A stretch of 64,000 bases of DNA, from assembly GCA_964545715.1 (NCBI GenBank), contig CAZJHX010000004.1:62001-126000 (forward strand). Reading direction: 5' to 3'. Positions 15,499 through 25,100 of the stretch are shown piece by piece. Both the position numbers and the translations under genes were made by a program. Each line of letters begins with the position of its first letter. Position 1 is the first letter of the stretch. The stretch comes from CAZJHX01 sp964545715. GTDB taxonomy: Bacteria > Myxococcota_A > UBA9042 > GCA-2863065. A model generated the notes under the pieces. That model did not search any database and was not told the origin of the DNA. It worked only from the letters and a program-made list of their open reading frames with translations.

Positions 15499-17088
15499 AT
15501 GGTCGATTGGACACTGAAGCCCCTGCGCGACACCTCCGGCGCTGTCCCCGGCCCTGTCGTGGTCGTTGTGATGGACGGAGTCGGAGTTGGACCGGACGAC
15601 GCCGGCAACGCGGTGACGCAGGCTCGCACACCTACGCTTGACCACCTTCGCCGGACCGCCGGCTACGGGCAGCTGGCGGCTCACGGTACGGCGGTGGGTC
15701 TGCCCAGCGACAAGGACATGGGCAACTCGGAGGTCGGTCACAACGCGTTTGGGGCCGGGCGTGTCTTCGACCAGGGCGCCAAGCTGGTCGACGAGGCCGT
15801 GCTGTCGGGCCGGATGTTCCAGACGCAGACGTGGCGCGACCTGGTCGGGCGATCGACCGTGCATCTGATCGGCCTGCTGTCGGACGGTAACGTGCACAGC
15901 CACGAGCGGCATCTGCACGCGATGCTGGCCCGCCTCAAGCAGGACGGGGTAGGCCGGGTGCGGGTCCACATCCTGCTCGATGGGCGCGATGTGCCACCGA
16001 CGTCCTCACTCACGTACGTCGACCGGCTGGAGGCGGTGCTGAGCGAGCTGGGCGGCGACTACAAGATCGCGTCGGGCGGCGGTCGGATGCTGGTCACCAT
16101 GGATCGCTATGAGGCGGACTGGCGCATTGTGGAGCGCGGCTGGAAGGCCCATGTGCACGCCGATGCGCGGGCCTTCGACTCTGCACGGCAGGCTATCGAG
16201 ACCTTCCGGGCGGAGGACCAGGGCGTCTCGGATCAGTTTCTGCCCGAGTTCACCGTGCGGCCGCAGGAGCCGATGGCGGACGGGGACGGCGTCGTCTTCT
16301 TCAACTTCCGCGGTGACCGCGCCCTGGAGCTTACGCGTGCCTTTGAAGAGGGCGAGGGCTTCGCGGGCTTCGACCGCGGGCGACGCCCGGATGTGTTTTA
16401 CGCGGGCATGATGCAATACGACGGCGACCTGTGCCTGCCCACCCGCTTTCTGGTCGAGCCGCCGTCGATCGATCTCACTGTCGGCGAGTACCTGGCGCGC
16501 AACCGCGTAACCCAGTGGGCCTGCAGCGAGACCCAGAAATACGGCCACGTCACCTATTTTTGGAACGGCAACCGCTCGGGCATGTTCGACGAAAACTACG
16601 AGACCTACCTGCAGATCGAGAGCGACCGCGTGCCCTTTGAGCAGCGTCCGGCGATGAAGGCCGCCGAGATCGCCGACGCCACCGTGGCGGCGATACAAAG
16701 CGGCGCGTATCGGCTGCTGCGCTTGAACTTTGCCAACGGCGACATGGTCGGACACACGGGCGATCTGAAGGCCAGCATCGTCGCGATGGAGACCCTGGAC
16801 GCCGCCCTTGCTCGTGTCCTGGCGGCCGTGCAAAAGGCCAACGGCGCGATGATCGTCACAGCCGACCACGGCAACTGCGACGAGATGCTGCAGCACGATA
16901 AGAAGACGGGCGCGGTCACCGATCAGTGCAGCACCGCCCACTCGCTGAACCCGGTGCCCTGCTACATCTGGGGTCCGACCCCACGTGCGCTGCCGGAAGG
17001 GGCCACGCTGGCCAACGTAGCTGCTACGGCCCTTCACCTGCTCGGGTATTCGCGGCCCGATGATTATCGGCCGTCGCTGCTCTCTTAG
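15499..17088 (+). CDS. gpmI: 2,3-bisphosphoglycerate-independent phosphoglycerate mutase
   Basis: 529 residues, interconverting 2- and 3-phosphoglycerate in glycolysis/gluconeogenesis. The metal-binding N-terminal motif VVVVMDGVGVG and the phosphoserine-forming MGNSEVGHNAFGAGR are intact. The C-terminal phosphatase-domain motif VTADHGNCDEM is also present. The segments GNSEVGHNAFGAGRVFDQG and SGGGRMLVTMDRYEADW look more like the plant/trypanosomatid-type enzyme than the usual E. coli/Bacillus type, judged from memory. The start abuts the upstream stop. The 3' end overlaps by 4 bases the convergent small lipoprotein gene. Confidence 0.93.
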   Translation: MVDWTLKPLRDTSGAVPGPVVVVVMDGVGVGPDDAGNAVTQARTPTLDHLRRTAGYGQLAAHGTAVGLPSDKDMGNSEVGHNAFGAGRVFDQGAKLVDEAVLSGRMFQTQTWRDLVGRSTVHLIGLLSDGNVHSHERHLHAMLARLKQDGVGRVRVHILLDGRDVPPTSSLTYVDRLEAVLSELGGDYKIASGGGRMLVTMDRYEADWRIVERGWKAHVHADARAFDSARQAIETFRAEDQGVSDQFLPEFTVRPQEPMADGDGVVFFNFRGDRALELTRAFEEGEGFAGFDRGRRPDVFYAGMMQYDGDLCLPTRFLVEPPSIDLTVGEYLARNRVTQWACSETQKYGHVTYFWNGNRSGMFDENYETYLQIESDRVPFEQRPAMKAAEIADATVAAIQSGAYRLLRLNFANGDMVGHTGDLKASIVAMETLDAALARVLAAVQKANGAMIVTADHGNCDEMLQHDKKTGAVTDQCSTAHSLNPVPCYIWGPTPRALPEGATLANVAATALHLLGYSRPDDYRPSLLS

Positions 17089-17495
17089 CCCGCGTCCGGC
17101 AAGTCGGTGACCCCGTCATCGTCCGCGTCGGGCTCACCAGCGTCCTCGTCTGCATCCTCTGAGGGGGCATCGGTGTCGCCCGCGTCCTCTGTGGTCGCGG
17201 CGTCGGCGCTGCTCGCGGCGTCAGGCTCGGTGATGTCGCCGGCGTCCGGGTCCAGCGTGGTGCCTGGCTCCGGGTCCTCGGGGGGCGGGTCCGTGGCGTT
17301 GTCGTCGTTGAACGAGCCGCCCATGTTCGCTTTGCCGTCGTTGTCGCGATCGATGGCGGGCTCATCCTCGCTGCCGCCGCCGCCGGTGAGGTTTGTCGGC
17401 TCCGTCGGAGAGGGTAGGGGCGCGATGTCGCCGCCCGCGCAGGCGGTGATCGTCAGGGCCATCAGGGCCGCAGCAACCAGTAACAACCGCTTCAT
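17085..17495 (-). CDS. Small acidic lipoprotein of unknown function
   Basis: 136 residues starting MKRLLLVAAALMALTITACAG, a clear lipoprotein signal with lipobox ITAC. The mature protein is extremely rich in Asp, Glu, Ala, Pro and Thr (repeated DAGD/EPDA-type text). It contains short Asp-rich stretches such as DRDNDGKAN that resemble calcium-binding thrombospondin type-3 repeats. It is probably a disordered, surface- or periplasm-facing tether. It is convergent with gpmI and divergent from rsmD, and no partner is evident. The frame stays open upstream of 17495, but that part reads through rsmD in the wrong frame. Confidence 0.7.
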   Translation of the reverse strand: MKRLLLVAAALMALTITACAGGDIAPLPSPTEPTNLTGGGGSEDEPAIDRDNDGKANMGGSFNDDNATDPPPEDPEPGTTLDPDAGDITEPDAASSADAATTEDAGDTDAPSEDADEDAGEPDADDDGVTDLPDAG

Positions 17496-17544
17496 TCGCC
17501 GGTCAGGTTTGCACCAGCGGGGGCGGTTGTGCAAGGAGAGTGTT

Positions 17545-18090
17545 ATGCGGATCGTTGGCGGCAAGCACTCCGGCAGGCGAATTCCCGTGCCGAGGCGCGG
17601 GGTGCGCCCGACGTCAGAGCGCGTTCGCGAGGCGCTCATGAGCCTGTTGGGTCCCGACTGGGGTGGTCGCCGTGTGTTGGACTGCTTCGCGGGGTCGGGC
17701 GCGTTCGGGTTTGAGGCTCTCAGTCGCGGCGCCGACAGCGTCGTCTTTCTGGAGGCCGACGCCGCGGCATGTCGCGGTTTGGCCGAGACCGCGGCGACCT
17801 TCGGTGTCACCGAGCAGGTCACTATTCGACGAGGCGATGCGCGGCGCTCTATCGGCCGTCTCAAGGGCGGCTTTGACATTCTGTTTTTCGACCCGCCCTA
17901 CGCCGACCTGGACCTGCTCGCGGCGGCTTTGACCGCAGCGCGCGGGCTCGTCAACCCGGGGGCGCGCCTCGTGGCCGAGCTGCCGGCCAAAGCCGAAGCC
18001 CCGATAGTGGATGGTATCGCCGTGGTGGATCGTAGAGAATACGGCGGCACCGCCATAGTGGTGCTTACGCAGGAGACACAGCATGGCTAA
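17545..18090 (+). CDS. rsmD: 16S rRNA (guanine-966 N2)-methyltransferase
   Basis: 181 residues beginning MRIVGGKHSGRRIPVP, the usual RsmD start. A strong AAGGAGAG site (17533-17540) lies just before the ATG. The SAM-binding loop is VLDCFAGSGAFGFEALSRGA, and the N6/N2-methyltransferase catalytic DPPY motif is present (ILFFDPPYADLD). It methylates G966 of 16S rRNA during 30S assembly. It overlaps coaD by 8 bases, the classical rsmD-coaD arrangement. The frame stays open upstream of 17545, but that part is antisense to the small lipoprotein gene. Confidence 0.93.
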   Translation: MRIVGGKHSGRRIPVPRRGVRPTSERVREALMSLLGPDWGGRRVLDCFAGSGAFGFEALSRGADSVVFLEADAAACRGLAETAATFGVTEQVTIRRGDARRSIGRLKGGFDILFFDPPYADLDLLAAALTAARGLVNPGARLVAELPAKAEAPIVDGIAVVDRREYGGTAIVVLTQETQHG

Positions 18091-18562
18091 GGCGGTCTAT
18101 CCCGGTTCGTTCGACCCGCTGACCAACGGGCACCTGGATATCATCCGGCGCGCGGTGCGGATTTTCGACCATGTCACGGTGCTGGTCGCCCACAACCCGC
18201 GCAAGACCGGGCTGTTCTCGGTGGAAGAGCGCATGCAGTTGATCCGCAGCAGTGTTGGCGACGATGACCAGGTCTCGGTGGACAACTTCACCGGGCTGTT
18301 GGTCGACTACGCCAAAGAAAAAGAGTGCCACGTCGTGTTAAGAGGGCTTCGCGCCGTGGCCGACTTCGAGTATGAGGGGCAGATGGCGAATATGAACCGC
18401 CATCTGTATTCGGAGCTCGAGACCTTCTTCATGATGACCAGCGGCGACAACTTTTACGTCTCGTCCTCGCTGGTGCGCGAGGTCGCGATGCTCGGGGGAG
18501 ATATCAAGGATCTGGTGCCGCCTGCGGCTTTCAAGGCGCTCCACCGCAAGTTTAATCAGTAG
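18083..18562 (+). CDS. coaD: Phosphopantetheine adenylyltransferase
   Basis: 159 residues, the normal CoaD length. The nucleotidyltransferase motif is YPGSFDPLTNGHLDII at the N-terminus, including the T/HxGH-type His. The C-terminal YVSSSLVREVAMLGGD holds the second ATP-binding motif. It transfers AMP from ATP to 4'-phosphopantetheine in coenzyme A synthesis. It overlaps rsmD, and an aminotransferase gene follows after 23 bases with its own ribosome site. Confidence 0.95.
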   Translation: MAKAVYPGSFDPLTNGHLDIIRRAVRIFDHVTVLVAHNPRKTGLFSVEERMQLIRSSVGDDDQVSVDNFTGLLVDYAKEKECHVVLRGLRAVADFEYEGQMANMNRHLYSELETFFMMTSGDNFYVSSSLVREVAMLGGDIKDLVPPAAFKALHRKFNQ

Positions 18563-18585
18563 CCACACAGCTCAGGAGTTCTACG

Positions 18586-19776
18586 ATGAAGCTCGCCGTC
18601 CGCATGGACAGCATTCCCGCGTCTGCCACGATCGCGGTTACTACCAAAGCCGCCGCCCTCAAAGCGGCAGGCAAGGACGTGATCGGCTTTGGCGCGGGTC
18701 AGCCCGACTTCGACACCCCTCAGCACATTCGCGACGCGGCCAAACAGGCGCTGGACGACGGCTGGACGCGCTACACGCCCACGCCCGGGCTGCCGGCCGT
18801 TCGCAAGGCGATCGTGGACCACCTGCAGCACCACTTCGGCCTGGAGGTGGAGTCCAACCAGGTCATGGTCAGCTGTGGCGGCAAGCACGTGCTCTACAAC
18901 ACGATGATGGCGCTGGTGGAGCCCGACGACGAGGTGCTGTTGCCCGCGCCGTACTGGGTCACCTACCCCGTGCAGGTCAACATGGCCGGCGGCCGCGTCA
19001 ACGTCGTGAACACCAGCGTCGACAACGGCTTCCGCGCGACCGTCGCGGACCTGGAGGCCGCCTGCACGCCTCGCACGCGCGGGCTCATCCTGAACAGCCC
19101 GTCCAACCCCACCGGCGCCGGCTATTCGCGCGAGCAGCTGCTGGAGATCTCCGAGTTCGTCAAAGCACGCGATCTATGGGTCGTGTCGGATGAGATGTAT
19201 GCGCGGCTGACCTATGGCGACTATAAGTCGACCTTCTTCGCCACGCTGCCCGGCATGGAAGAGCGCACGATGACCGTCTACGGCGTCAGCAAGACGTACG
19301 GCATGACGGGCTGGCGCATCGGCATCGGCGTGGGGCCCAAAGAGATGATCTCGGCTATGTCGCGCATGCAGGGCCAGGTCACCACCAACCCCGCCGCCAT
19401 GGCGCAGGCCGGCACCATCGCCGCGTTGACGCGCCCGGAGGACTTCCTGGCCGACTGGCTCAAAGCCTTCGACAGCCGCCGCCGCGTGATGGTGGAGCGC
19501 CTCAACGCCATGGAGGGCGTCAGCTGCACGATGCCCGACGGCGCCTTCTACGCCTTCCCCGACCTGCGCGCCCTGCTGGGCCGCCGCTTCGGCAGCAAGG
19601 TCATGGAGACGGACTGGGATCTGATCAACTACCTGCTGGACGAGGCGCTGGTCGCCCTTGTGCCCGGCACCCCGTTCGGCGCCCCCGGCTTCGCGCGCCT
19701 CAGCTACGCGACCTCCATGGACAACATCAACGCCGGCATGGACCGCATGCAGGCCGCTTTCGCTCGCCTGGAATAG
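18586..19776 (+). CDS. Class I/II PLP aminotransferase (aspartate aminotransferase family)
   Basis: 396 residues with a CAGGAG ribosome site before the ATG. Fold-type I motifs are present: FGAGQPDFDTPQHI near the N-terminus, the NSPSNPTGAGYS block, an Asp-x-x-Tyr block (VVSDEMYARLTYGDY) and the PLP lysine in VYGVSKTYGMTGWRIG. The final substrate-carboxylate Arg is probably in FARLSYATS. It resembles the subgroup I-gamma (AspC/PatA-like) enzymes that transaminate aspartate/2-oxoglutarate or prephenate. Which keto acid is preferred cannot be read from the sequence. Confidence 0.9.
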   Translation: MKLAVRMDSIPASATIAVTTKAAALKAAGKDVIGFGAGQPDFDTPQHIRDAAKQALDDGWTRYTPTPGLPAVRKAIVDHLQHHFGLEVESNQVMVSCGGKHVLYNTMMALVEPDDEVLLPAPYWVTYPVQVNMAGGRVNVVNTSVDNGFRATVADLEAACTPRTRGLILNSPSNPTGAGYSREQLLEISEFVKARDLWVVSDEMYARLTYGDYKSTFFATLPGMEERTMTVYGVSKTYGMTGWRIGIGVGPKEMISAMSRMQGQVTTNPAAMAQAGTIAALTRPEDFLADWLKAFDSRRRVMVERLNAMEGVSCTMPDGAFYAFPDLRALLGRRFGSKVMETDWDLINYLLDEALVALVPGTPFGAPGFARLSYATSMDNINAGMDRMQAAFARLE

Positions 19777-19788
19777 CGCCCCGGGCGA

Positions 19789-20775
19789 CTACCAGCCCAG
19801 CTTCCAGCCGATGACCTCGACCTGATCGGGGCACATCTCGTCGTAGCGGCCTTCGGGCACCGTCACCTCCACCGTCATCCGCGCGCCCTCGTTTCCCGCG
19901 AGCATGCGCGCCAGCTTTCGGCCCGCTGTGTCGCGTTTCACGTATCCGCGCAGCCCCTTGAAGCTGTCGCCCTGCAGCTGCAGCGCGTAGTGGGTGCGCT
20001 CTGTATCGCGGTAGCTGCACTGGTGGTGGCGGTCCAGTCGTGTGTGCACCTTGAACGTGAGCTTTCGCCCCACAAAGCGGCCGCGCGACTCCATAAAGGT
20101 GCGAATCGACGGGTGGTTGCGCGCCGGCGTCTTGTCCTTGCTGTTGCTGATCCGGCGGGCAAGCGCGCCGCCCTCCGACACGCCGCCGCGCTGGAAGTCC
20201 CAGCCGCGCTCGTGGTCCAGGATCTCGACCTGGCCGACGCACACGCCGGCCATCGTACCGGGGCGCATCACGGTCTTCACCGTCAGCTTCATGCTCTTCT
20301 TCTGCACCAGCTTGGCCCACAGCAGCTCGCCTGCTTTGTCGCGCGGTAGATAGCCGTCCAGGTACAGCGAGCCGTCGCCCCGCAGACGCACGTGGTGGTA
20401 GGCGGCCTGCTTGCCCTTGTAGTAGCAGTTGAAGTAGTCGCCCTTCTCGGCGTGGACGCGCAGCGTGACGATCTTGTCCACCCAATCCAATCGCTCAGCA
20501 ACGTACAGCGCGATCGCCGGCTTGTTGCGCGCCTCCTTGGCCTTGCGCGAGACCTCGGCGTCCAGCTTGGGGCGCGGCTTTTTGGGCCGTGGGCTCGCCT
20601 GAGGGTCGAGCGGCGCCGGCACCAGCCTGGGCGTCTCGCCGGTGTCCGCAGCCGCCGGCTTCTCGGGGGTGGCTACTTTCGGCCTCTCGTGCGCAGGGCG
20701 CGGTTTTTTTGCGCACCCGCTCACGCAGAACAGCACAAGAAAGACAAACCACAGAGAGCCGAGGGAGCGCCTCAG
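19789..20775 (-). CDS. Envelope lipoprotein of unknown function
   Basis: About 328 residues if translation starts at CTG 20775, which overlaps the upstream stop as CTGA. That start gives MRRSLGSLWFVFLVLFCVSGC, a complete lipoprotein signal with lipobox VSGC. The nearest conventional codon, GTG 20736, would leave only seven residues before the lipobox Cys, too short for export. The mature part has a Pro/Lys linker and then two similar beta-rich halves. Each contains a Cys-Tyr core (YFNCYYKGKQAAYHHVRL and HHQCSYRDTERTHYALQL) and an LxGxLP/KRDTAG-like segment, so the domain is probably duplicated. Family not recognised. It is coupled to a predicted outer-membrane barrel gene. Confidence 0.7.
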   Translation of the reverse strand: MRRSLGSLWFVFLVLFCVSGCAKKPRPAHERPKVATPEKPAAADTGETPRLVPAPLDPQASPRPKKPRPKLDAEVSRKAKEARNKPAIALYVAERLDWVDKIVTLRVHAEKGDYFNCYYKGKQAAYHHVRLRGDGSLYLDGYLPRDKAGELLWAKLVQKKSMKLTVKTVMRPGTMAGVCVGQVEILDHERGWDFQRGGVSEGGALARRISNSKDKTPARNHPSIRTFMESRGRFVGRKLTFKVHTRLDRHHQCSYRDTERTHYALQLQGDSFKGLRGYVKRDTAGRKLARMLAGNEGARMTVEVTVPEGRYDEMCPDQVEVIGWKLGW

Positions 20776-22106
20776 AAGCGACCCTCAACGCCGAGGACGA
20801 CCTCCATGGTGTTGTCGACGTCCACCCTGAAGCGGCGCCCGAAGTCGTCGTAGCTCTCGTTGTAGAAGGGGTTGTACTCGTTGACCGGCGGCGTGCCCGT
20901 GTTGCTGCGCTCCACGTTGTTCACGCCGTCCAGGTTCTTGCCCGCGTCCGCAAACGTGATGAAGTGGCTGGTCGTGTGCCACCAGTTGACCGCCAGGTTG
21001 ACCCGCACATGCTTCATCACCTGATACGTCAAGCCGGCGTTGAAGCCGAAGCGTCCGTACTGCTCGACATCCGTGACGCCGTCCGTGCGACGGAACGTGC
21101 CGTCGTGCTCCCGCGTCTTGGGGTCCAGCCGGGTATAGCTCGTGCGCCCGCAGTTGGTGCTCGGATGGCAGTCGCTGGACCCCAGTGGGTCGAACAGGTC
21201 GGTGAACTCGCGCCCCTCAAAGGTGAAGTCCGCGCGGAAGGCCAGGTTGACGCTCACATACTTGGATTCGTCGCCCGGCTCGCCCCACGGATGGAACTCA
21301 GCGCCCATGACCAGGCCCAACGAGTGGCCCGGGTGAATCAGCGTCTGCGTCTCGACCTCGTGCAGGAACGGGCCGCTCTGGCTGGGGATCACCACTGCGC
21401 CATGCAGGCTGAAGTACGGGTCGAACCACGGGACGATCCGGCGGCTGATCGCCGTGTGGAAGGTCAGGCGGTGGATGCCGGAGCCGACGTTGCTCTCGCC
21501 CGCCGCGCGCGCTGAGCCAGTCGGCGCCCGGTACTCGATGCCCAGGACCCACGACGGATGCAGCTCGTCCCGGGTCTCGTGAAACGGCGCCAGCTTCAGG
21601 CCCAATGTGAGGTCGCCGATTCCCGCGCGTGACGCGCTCTCGTGCGGCACGGTGAACAGGGAGGGTCGCAGCACGGTGTCGACCAGCGAGTTGCTGCCGG
21701 AGACGCCGTCGTCGTACTCCACCTTGGAGGACCACCCGAACACGATCGGGACGGTCATGTAGAACTCGAAGTCCTCATAGATTCCGGACCGGAAGTCGAT
21801 GTTCAACACGTTTATCGACTCGGTCGACTTCAGCTGGCGTGTGTCGACGATCTGGTTGCCGTCGGGACACAGCGGGTTTCGCCCGGTGTTCACGTCCACG
21901 TTGTCGTCGGCCTGGCACAGCCACTCGCGCACCAGCAGGGCGCTGCGTTGGGTGCGGACAAACCGCAGCCCGAGGATGCCGTCCCAGATCTTCTCGCCGT
22001 CAAAGGCGTCGATTACATTGGTAATCTCCGCGCCATGCGCCCGTGGCGCCGGCACTGCGAACAGAACCACTGCAAATACAAACGAAAACTTGGACAGCCG
22101 CGCCAT
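20772..22106 (-). CDS. Predicted outer-membrane beta-barrel protein
   Basis: 444 residues with a cleavable signal peptide ending around AHGAE. The mature sequence alternates short amphipathic strands with Gly/Asp turns (for example IGDLTLGLKLAPF, SWVLGIEYRAPTGSA, VSVNLAFRADFTF, MEVVLGVEGRF) and ends in a C-terminal Phe, as barrel proteins do. Two Cys pairs lie in the predicted loops (LCQADD... NPLCPDG, and SSDCHPSTNCG). No known porin family is certain. It is coupled through CTGA to the downstream lipoprotein, which could be its accessory subunit. Confidence 0.75.
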   Translation of the reverse strand: MARLSKFSFVFAVVLFAVPAPRAHGAEITNVIDAFDGEKIWDGILGLRFVRTQRSALLVREWLCQADDNVDVNTGRNPLCPDGNQIVDTRQLKSTESINVLNIDFRSGIYEDFEFYMTVPIVFGWSSKVEYDDGVSGSNSLVDTVLRPSLFTVPHESASRAGIGDLTLGLKLAPFHETRDELHPSWVLGIEYRAPTGSARAAGESNVGSGIHRLTFHTAISRRIVPWFDPYFSLHGAVVIPSQSGPFLHEVETQTLIHPGHSLGLVMGAEFHPWGEPGDESKYVSVNLAFRADFTFEGREFTDLFDPLGSSDCHPSTNCGRTSYTRLDPKTREHDGTFRRTDGVTDVEQYGRFGFNAGLTYQVMKHVRVNLAVNWWHTTSHFITFADAGKNLDGVNNVERSNTGTPPVNEYNPFYNESYDDFGRRFRVDVDNTMEVVLGVEGRF

Positions 22107-22166
22107 GAGAGAAGGTTTCTATCGTCGGGGCGATCCGCTGTCAACCAGCGGGTCCGCTGCGTCGGA

Positions 22167-25100
22167 TCAAAGGCCTGCGAGCGCGCGCTTGACCTCGGCG
22201 AGGCTCTTGAGGGCCGGGTACTCGGACACCTGCTTTGTCGCGTCACCGACCTGCACGCGCAGGAAGCGGGCGCCCTCGACGTTGCCCGCGTAATACGCGG
22301 CGGTGGTCCATGCGATCCACGCGTCGCCGACCGAGAACAGGTTCAAGGCCGCCGCGGCGCCCGGGTTGTTCTGCAGCACGCGCACGCGTCCATCCTCGTC
22401 GGCAGCCGCCACCAGGCGGCCGTCCTGCGACGTGGCCCAGCGCGGGCTCGCAGGCAGCCCGTCAGCGGCCGGCAGCGGCGTCTGGCCGTTGAGGCCCCAG
22501 CGCCGAATCGAGCCGTCGGCGGCGCCGCCACTGACCAGCTCACCCTCGATGCTCAGGGTGTGGATCGGGGTCATGCCCGAGCGCTGCAGCGCCTGCGGAC
22601 GCCGGCCACCCTGCGACAGATCGTAGGCCAGCAGTCCACCGCGCGCGAATGAGGCGGCCAGCAGCTTGCCGTCCGCGCGCCACGCGAAGTCGAGAACGCG
22701 CCCGCGGCCCATCAGCAGACCCGAGTGTCGCTTCGGCTCGTCCCCCGCCAGGTTGTACAGCGCCGCGGCGCCGATCCGGTTGCCGACAGCCAGCAGGGTG
22801 CCGTCCGGTGAGAACTTCACCGTCCGCAGCCCGTCTTTCCCCCGGCCGACCGGCGGCAGCAGCTCCTCTCCGGTCTTCATGTCAAAGCGCTTCGCCTGGC
22901 CGAGTACGGCCGACGCCGCGACGACCTGCTTGCCGTTGGTCGTCAGGGAGCCAAAGGCGTCCTTGGCGTTGACGCGCCAGATCTGCTTTGTGCCGTCGTA
23001 CAGCGACAGATGACCGTCCGTGGTCGCCACGATCAGCCGTTCCGTGCCCTTCTCGTAGGTCAGCGCCGACACCCCGGGCAGGCCCTTGATGCCCGTCACC
23101 TGCTCGCCTGTGGCCAGGTCCCAGAGGTGCACCCGTCCATCCGGACCGGCCAGCGCGAGCTTGGTCCCTGCGCCGTTGAACGACAGCAGCGGAGCGCCCC
23201 CGTTCGGTGTGCCCAGCAGGACGTCGGTGACGGTGCCCTTGTCCACGTCAAACGTGTGGACCTGGAAGTTGGTGGCGGCCGCGCTCAGGGCCGGGCCCTT
23301 CGGTGAGAACGCCAAGCCTGTGATGTTGACCTGCTGCCCGAGCGACCCGCTGAAGGGCTTGCGCTTAGCCGTCTTCAGGTCCCAGAGCGTGATCGAGCCA
23401 TCAGTGGCGCCGCTGGCAAAGACCCCAGCGGTCGGATGCAGCGCGATCTGAGCCAGCGGCTTGCCGTGGTCCACCTCATGGACGACGGTGTCGGCGCCAA
23501 GCTTGATGACCTGGATGCGCCCGCTGGCCGACGCTGCGACGACCCACTCGCCGCGCTGGTCGACTGATACGGCTACGACGTTGGGCAGCGCATCCAGCTG
23601 GATGGCGACTTTGCCGGTGCGCGTGTCACGGGGGACGATTCGCCGCCCGGTACCCTGGTTCACGACCACGATGGTGGCGCCGTCGCCCGAGAGCGCAGCT
23701 GAGTACGCCGGACCGCCCCGGCCCAGCCTGAGCAGCGGACGAGCTCGCGCGAACGTGCCGGCGTGCAGCCGATGCAGTCGCCGCGTGCGGTCGGCGCCCA
23801 GCAGCGTTCCCCTCTCATCGAACCCGACAGTGTGTACGCCGCCGGGCAGCTGACGCGTCGCGTCTTGGAGCTTGCCGTTCTCCCACACACGCAGGAAGCC
23901 TGCGCCGTCACCCGCGACCACGTACCGGCCGTCTGGGGACATGGCCGCAGCCGTGGGCGACGCCTCCAACCCGGTCAGCGTCTGGAGCCGGCGCCCAGTC
24001 CGGGCATCGGTGACGTGCAGCACCCGGTCATCGGCCCCGGTCAGCACCATGGTGCCGTCGGCGCTGTATCCGATCGTGCGTACGACGCCTCGGTGTCCGA
24101 GCTTCAGCACGGGAGTGCGGTTCGACGGCAGAGACGGATCAGCGACAGGCGCCGGGGCCGGTTCAGGCGCGGGCTTTGCCGCCGGCGCTTCAGCCGGTGC
24201 GGGCTTGGCGGCTGCCGCTACCGCGACCTGGGGAGGCTGTGGGGCCGGCTTGGCCGCCGCGACGACAGGCTCCTCTGGTTTGGCAGCAGGCTCCGCGGGT
24301 TTGGCAGCAGGCTCCGCCGGTTTGGCAGCAGGCTCCGCCGGTTTGGCAGCAGGCTCCGCCGGTTTCGCCGCCGCTTCGGGCTGCGGTGCCGGGGCCGGGG
24401 GCTGGACTCGAGGCTCACGCGCGCTGGCAGGCTGCTTGGGCAGCTCCTGTGGGTTCACCTTTGCCGCGGCGGCGGGCTGCGGCGTCGTCGTCTCGGCCAC
24501 GGTCTCCGGCGTTGCCGGGGGCGTGACGCTGGCGCTGTCGGCCTCGCGCGGTGGAGTCTCGCTGCCGTTGTCCGTCAGCTCGACGGCGGCCACGCCCACG
24601 CCGATCATGATCCCGACAAGCGCGCCCCATGCGACCGGGGTGAGCGCGCGGCGCTTCTTTCGCTTCTTCTTTGCAGGCGCGGGCGCCGGGCTCGACGTCT
24701 CGGCTGCCACGTCCACTGCGGGCAGCTCAGCGCCAGTGACCTGGGTCGGCGGCTTGTAGCCCACGCGCACCAGGTGCTCGGTCAGCTGTGCCGACAGCTC
24801 GCGAGCCGATGTTGGATGGCGCTCCTCGGCGCGCGCGGTCAGCAATCCGTTGACCAGCTGCACGACCCCGACGTCGGCATCGGTGCAGGCCTCCTTGAGA
24901 GAAGGCGCGGGGTGCACGGATTTCAAGCGCAGCACCACCATCGGGTCGGGGTCCTCGAACGGCAGGCGCCCACTGATCATCTCGAACAGCATGGTGCCCA
25001 GCGCGTACAGGTCCTGGCGCGGGTGCGGCTGATGCCGGCGCACCTGCTCCGGGGCGATGTAGTTGGGGCCGCGATCGCCTCGGCGGGCGGCGCTGACGGT

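Noticed and set aside
17107..17544. N-terminal extension of rsmD
   Set aside because: Ser-rich antisense of the small lipoprotein gene; the strong ribosome site at 17533 fixes the start at 17545.
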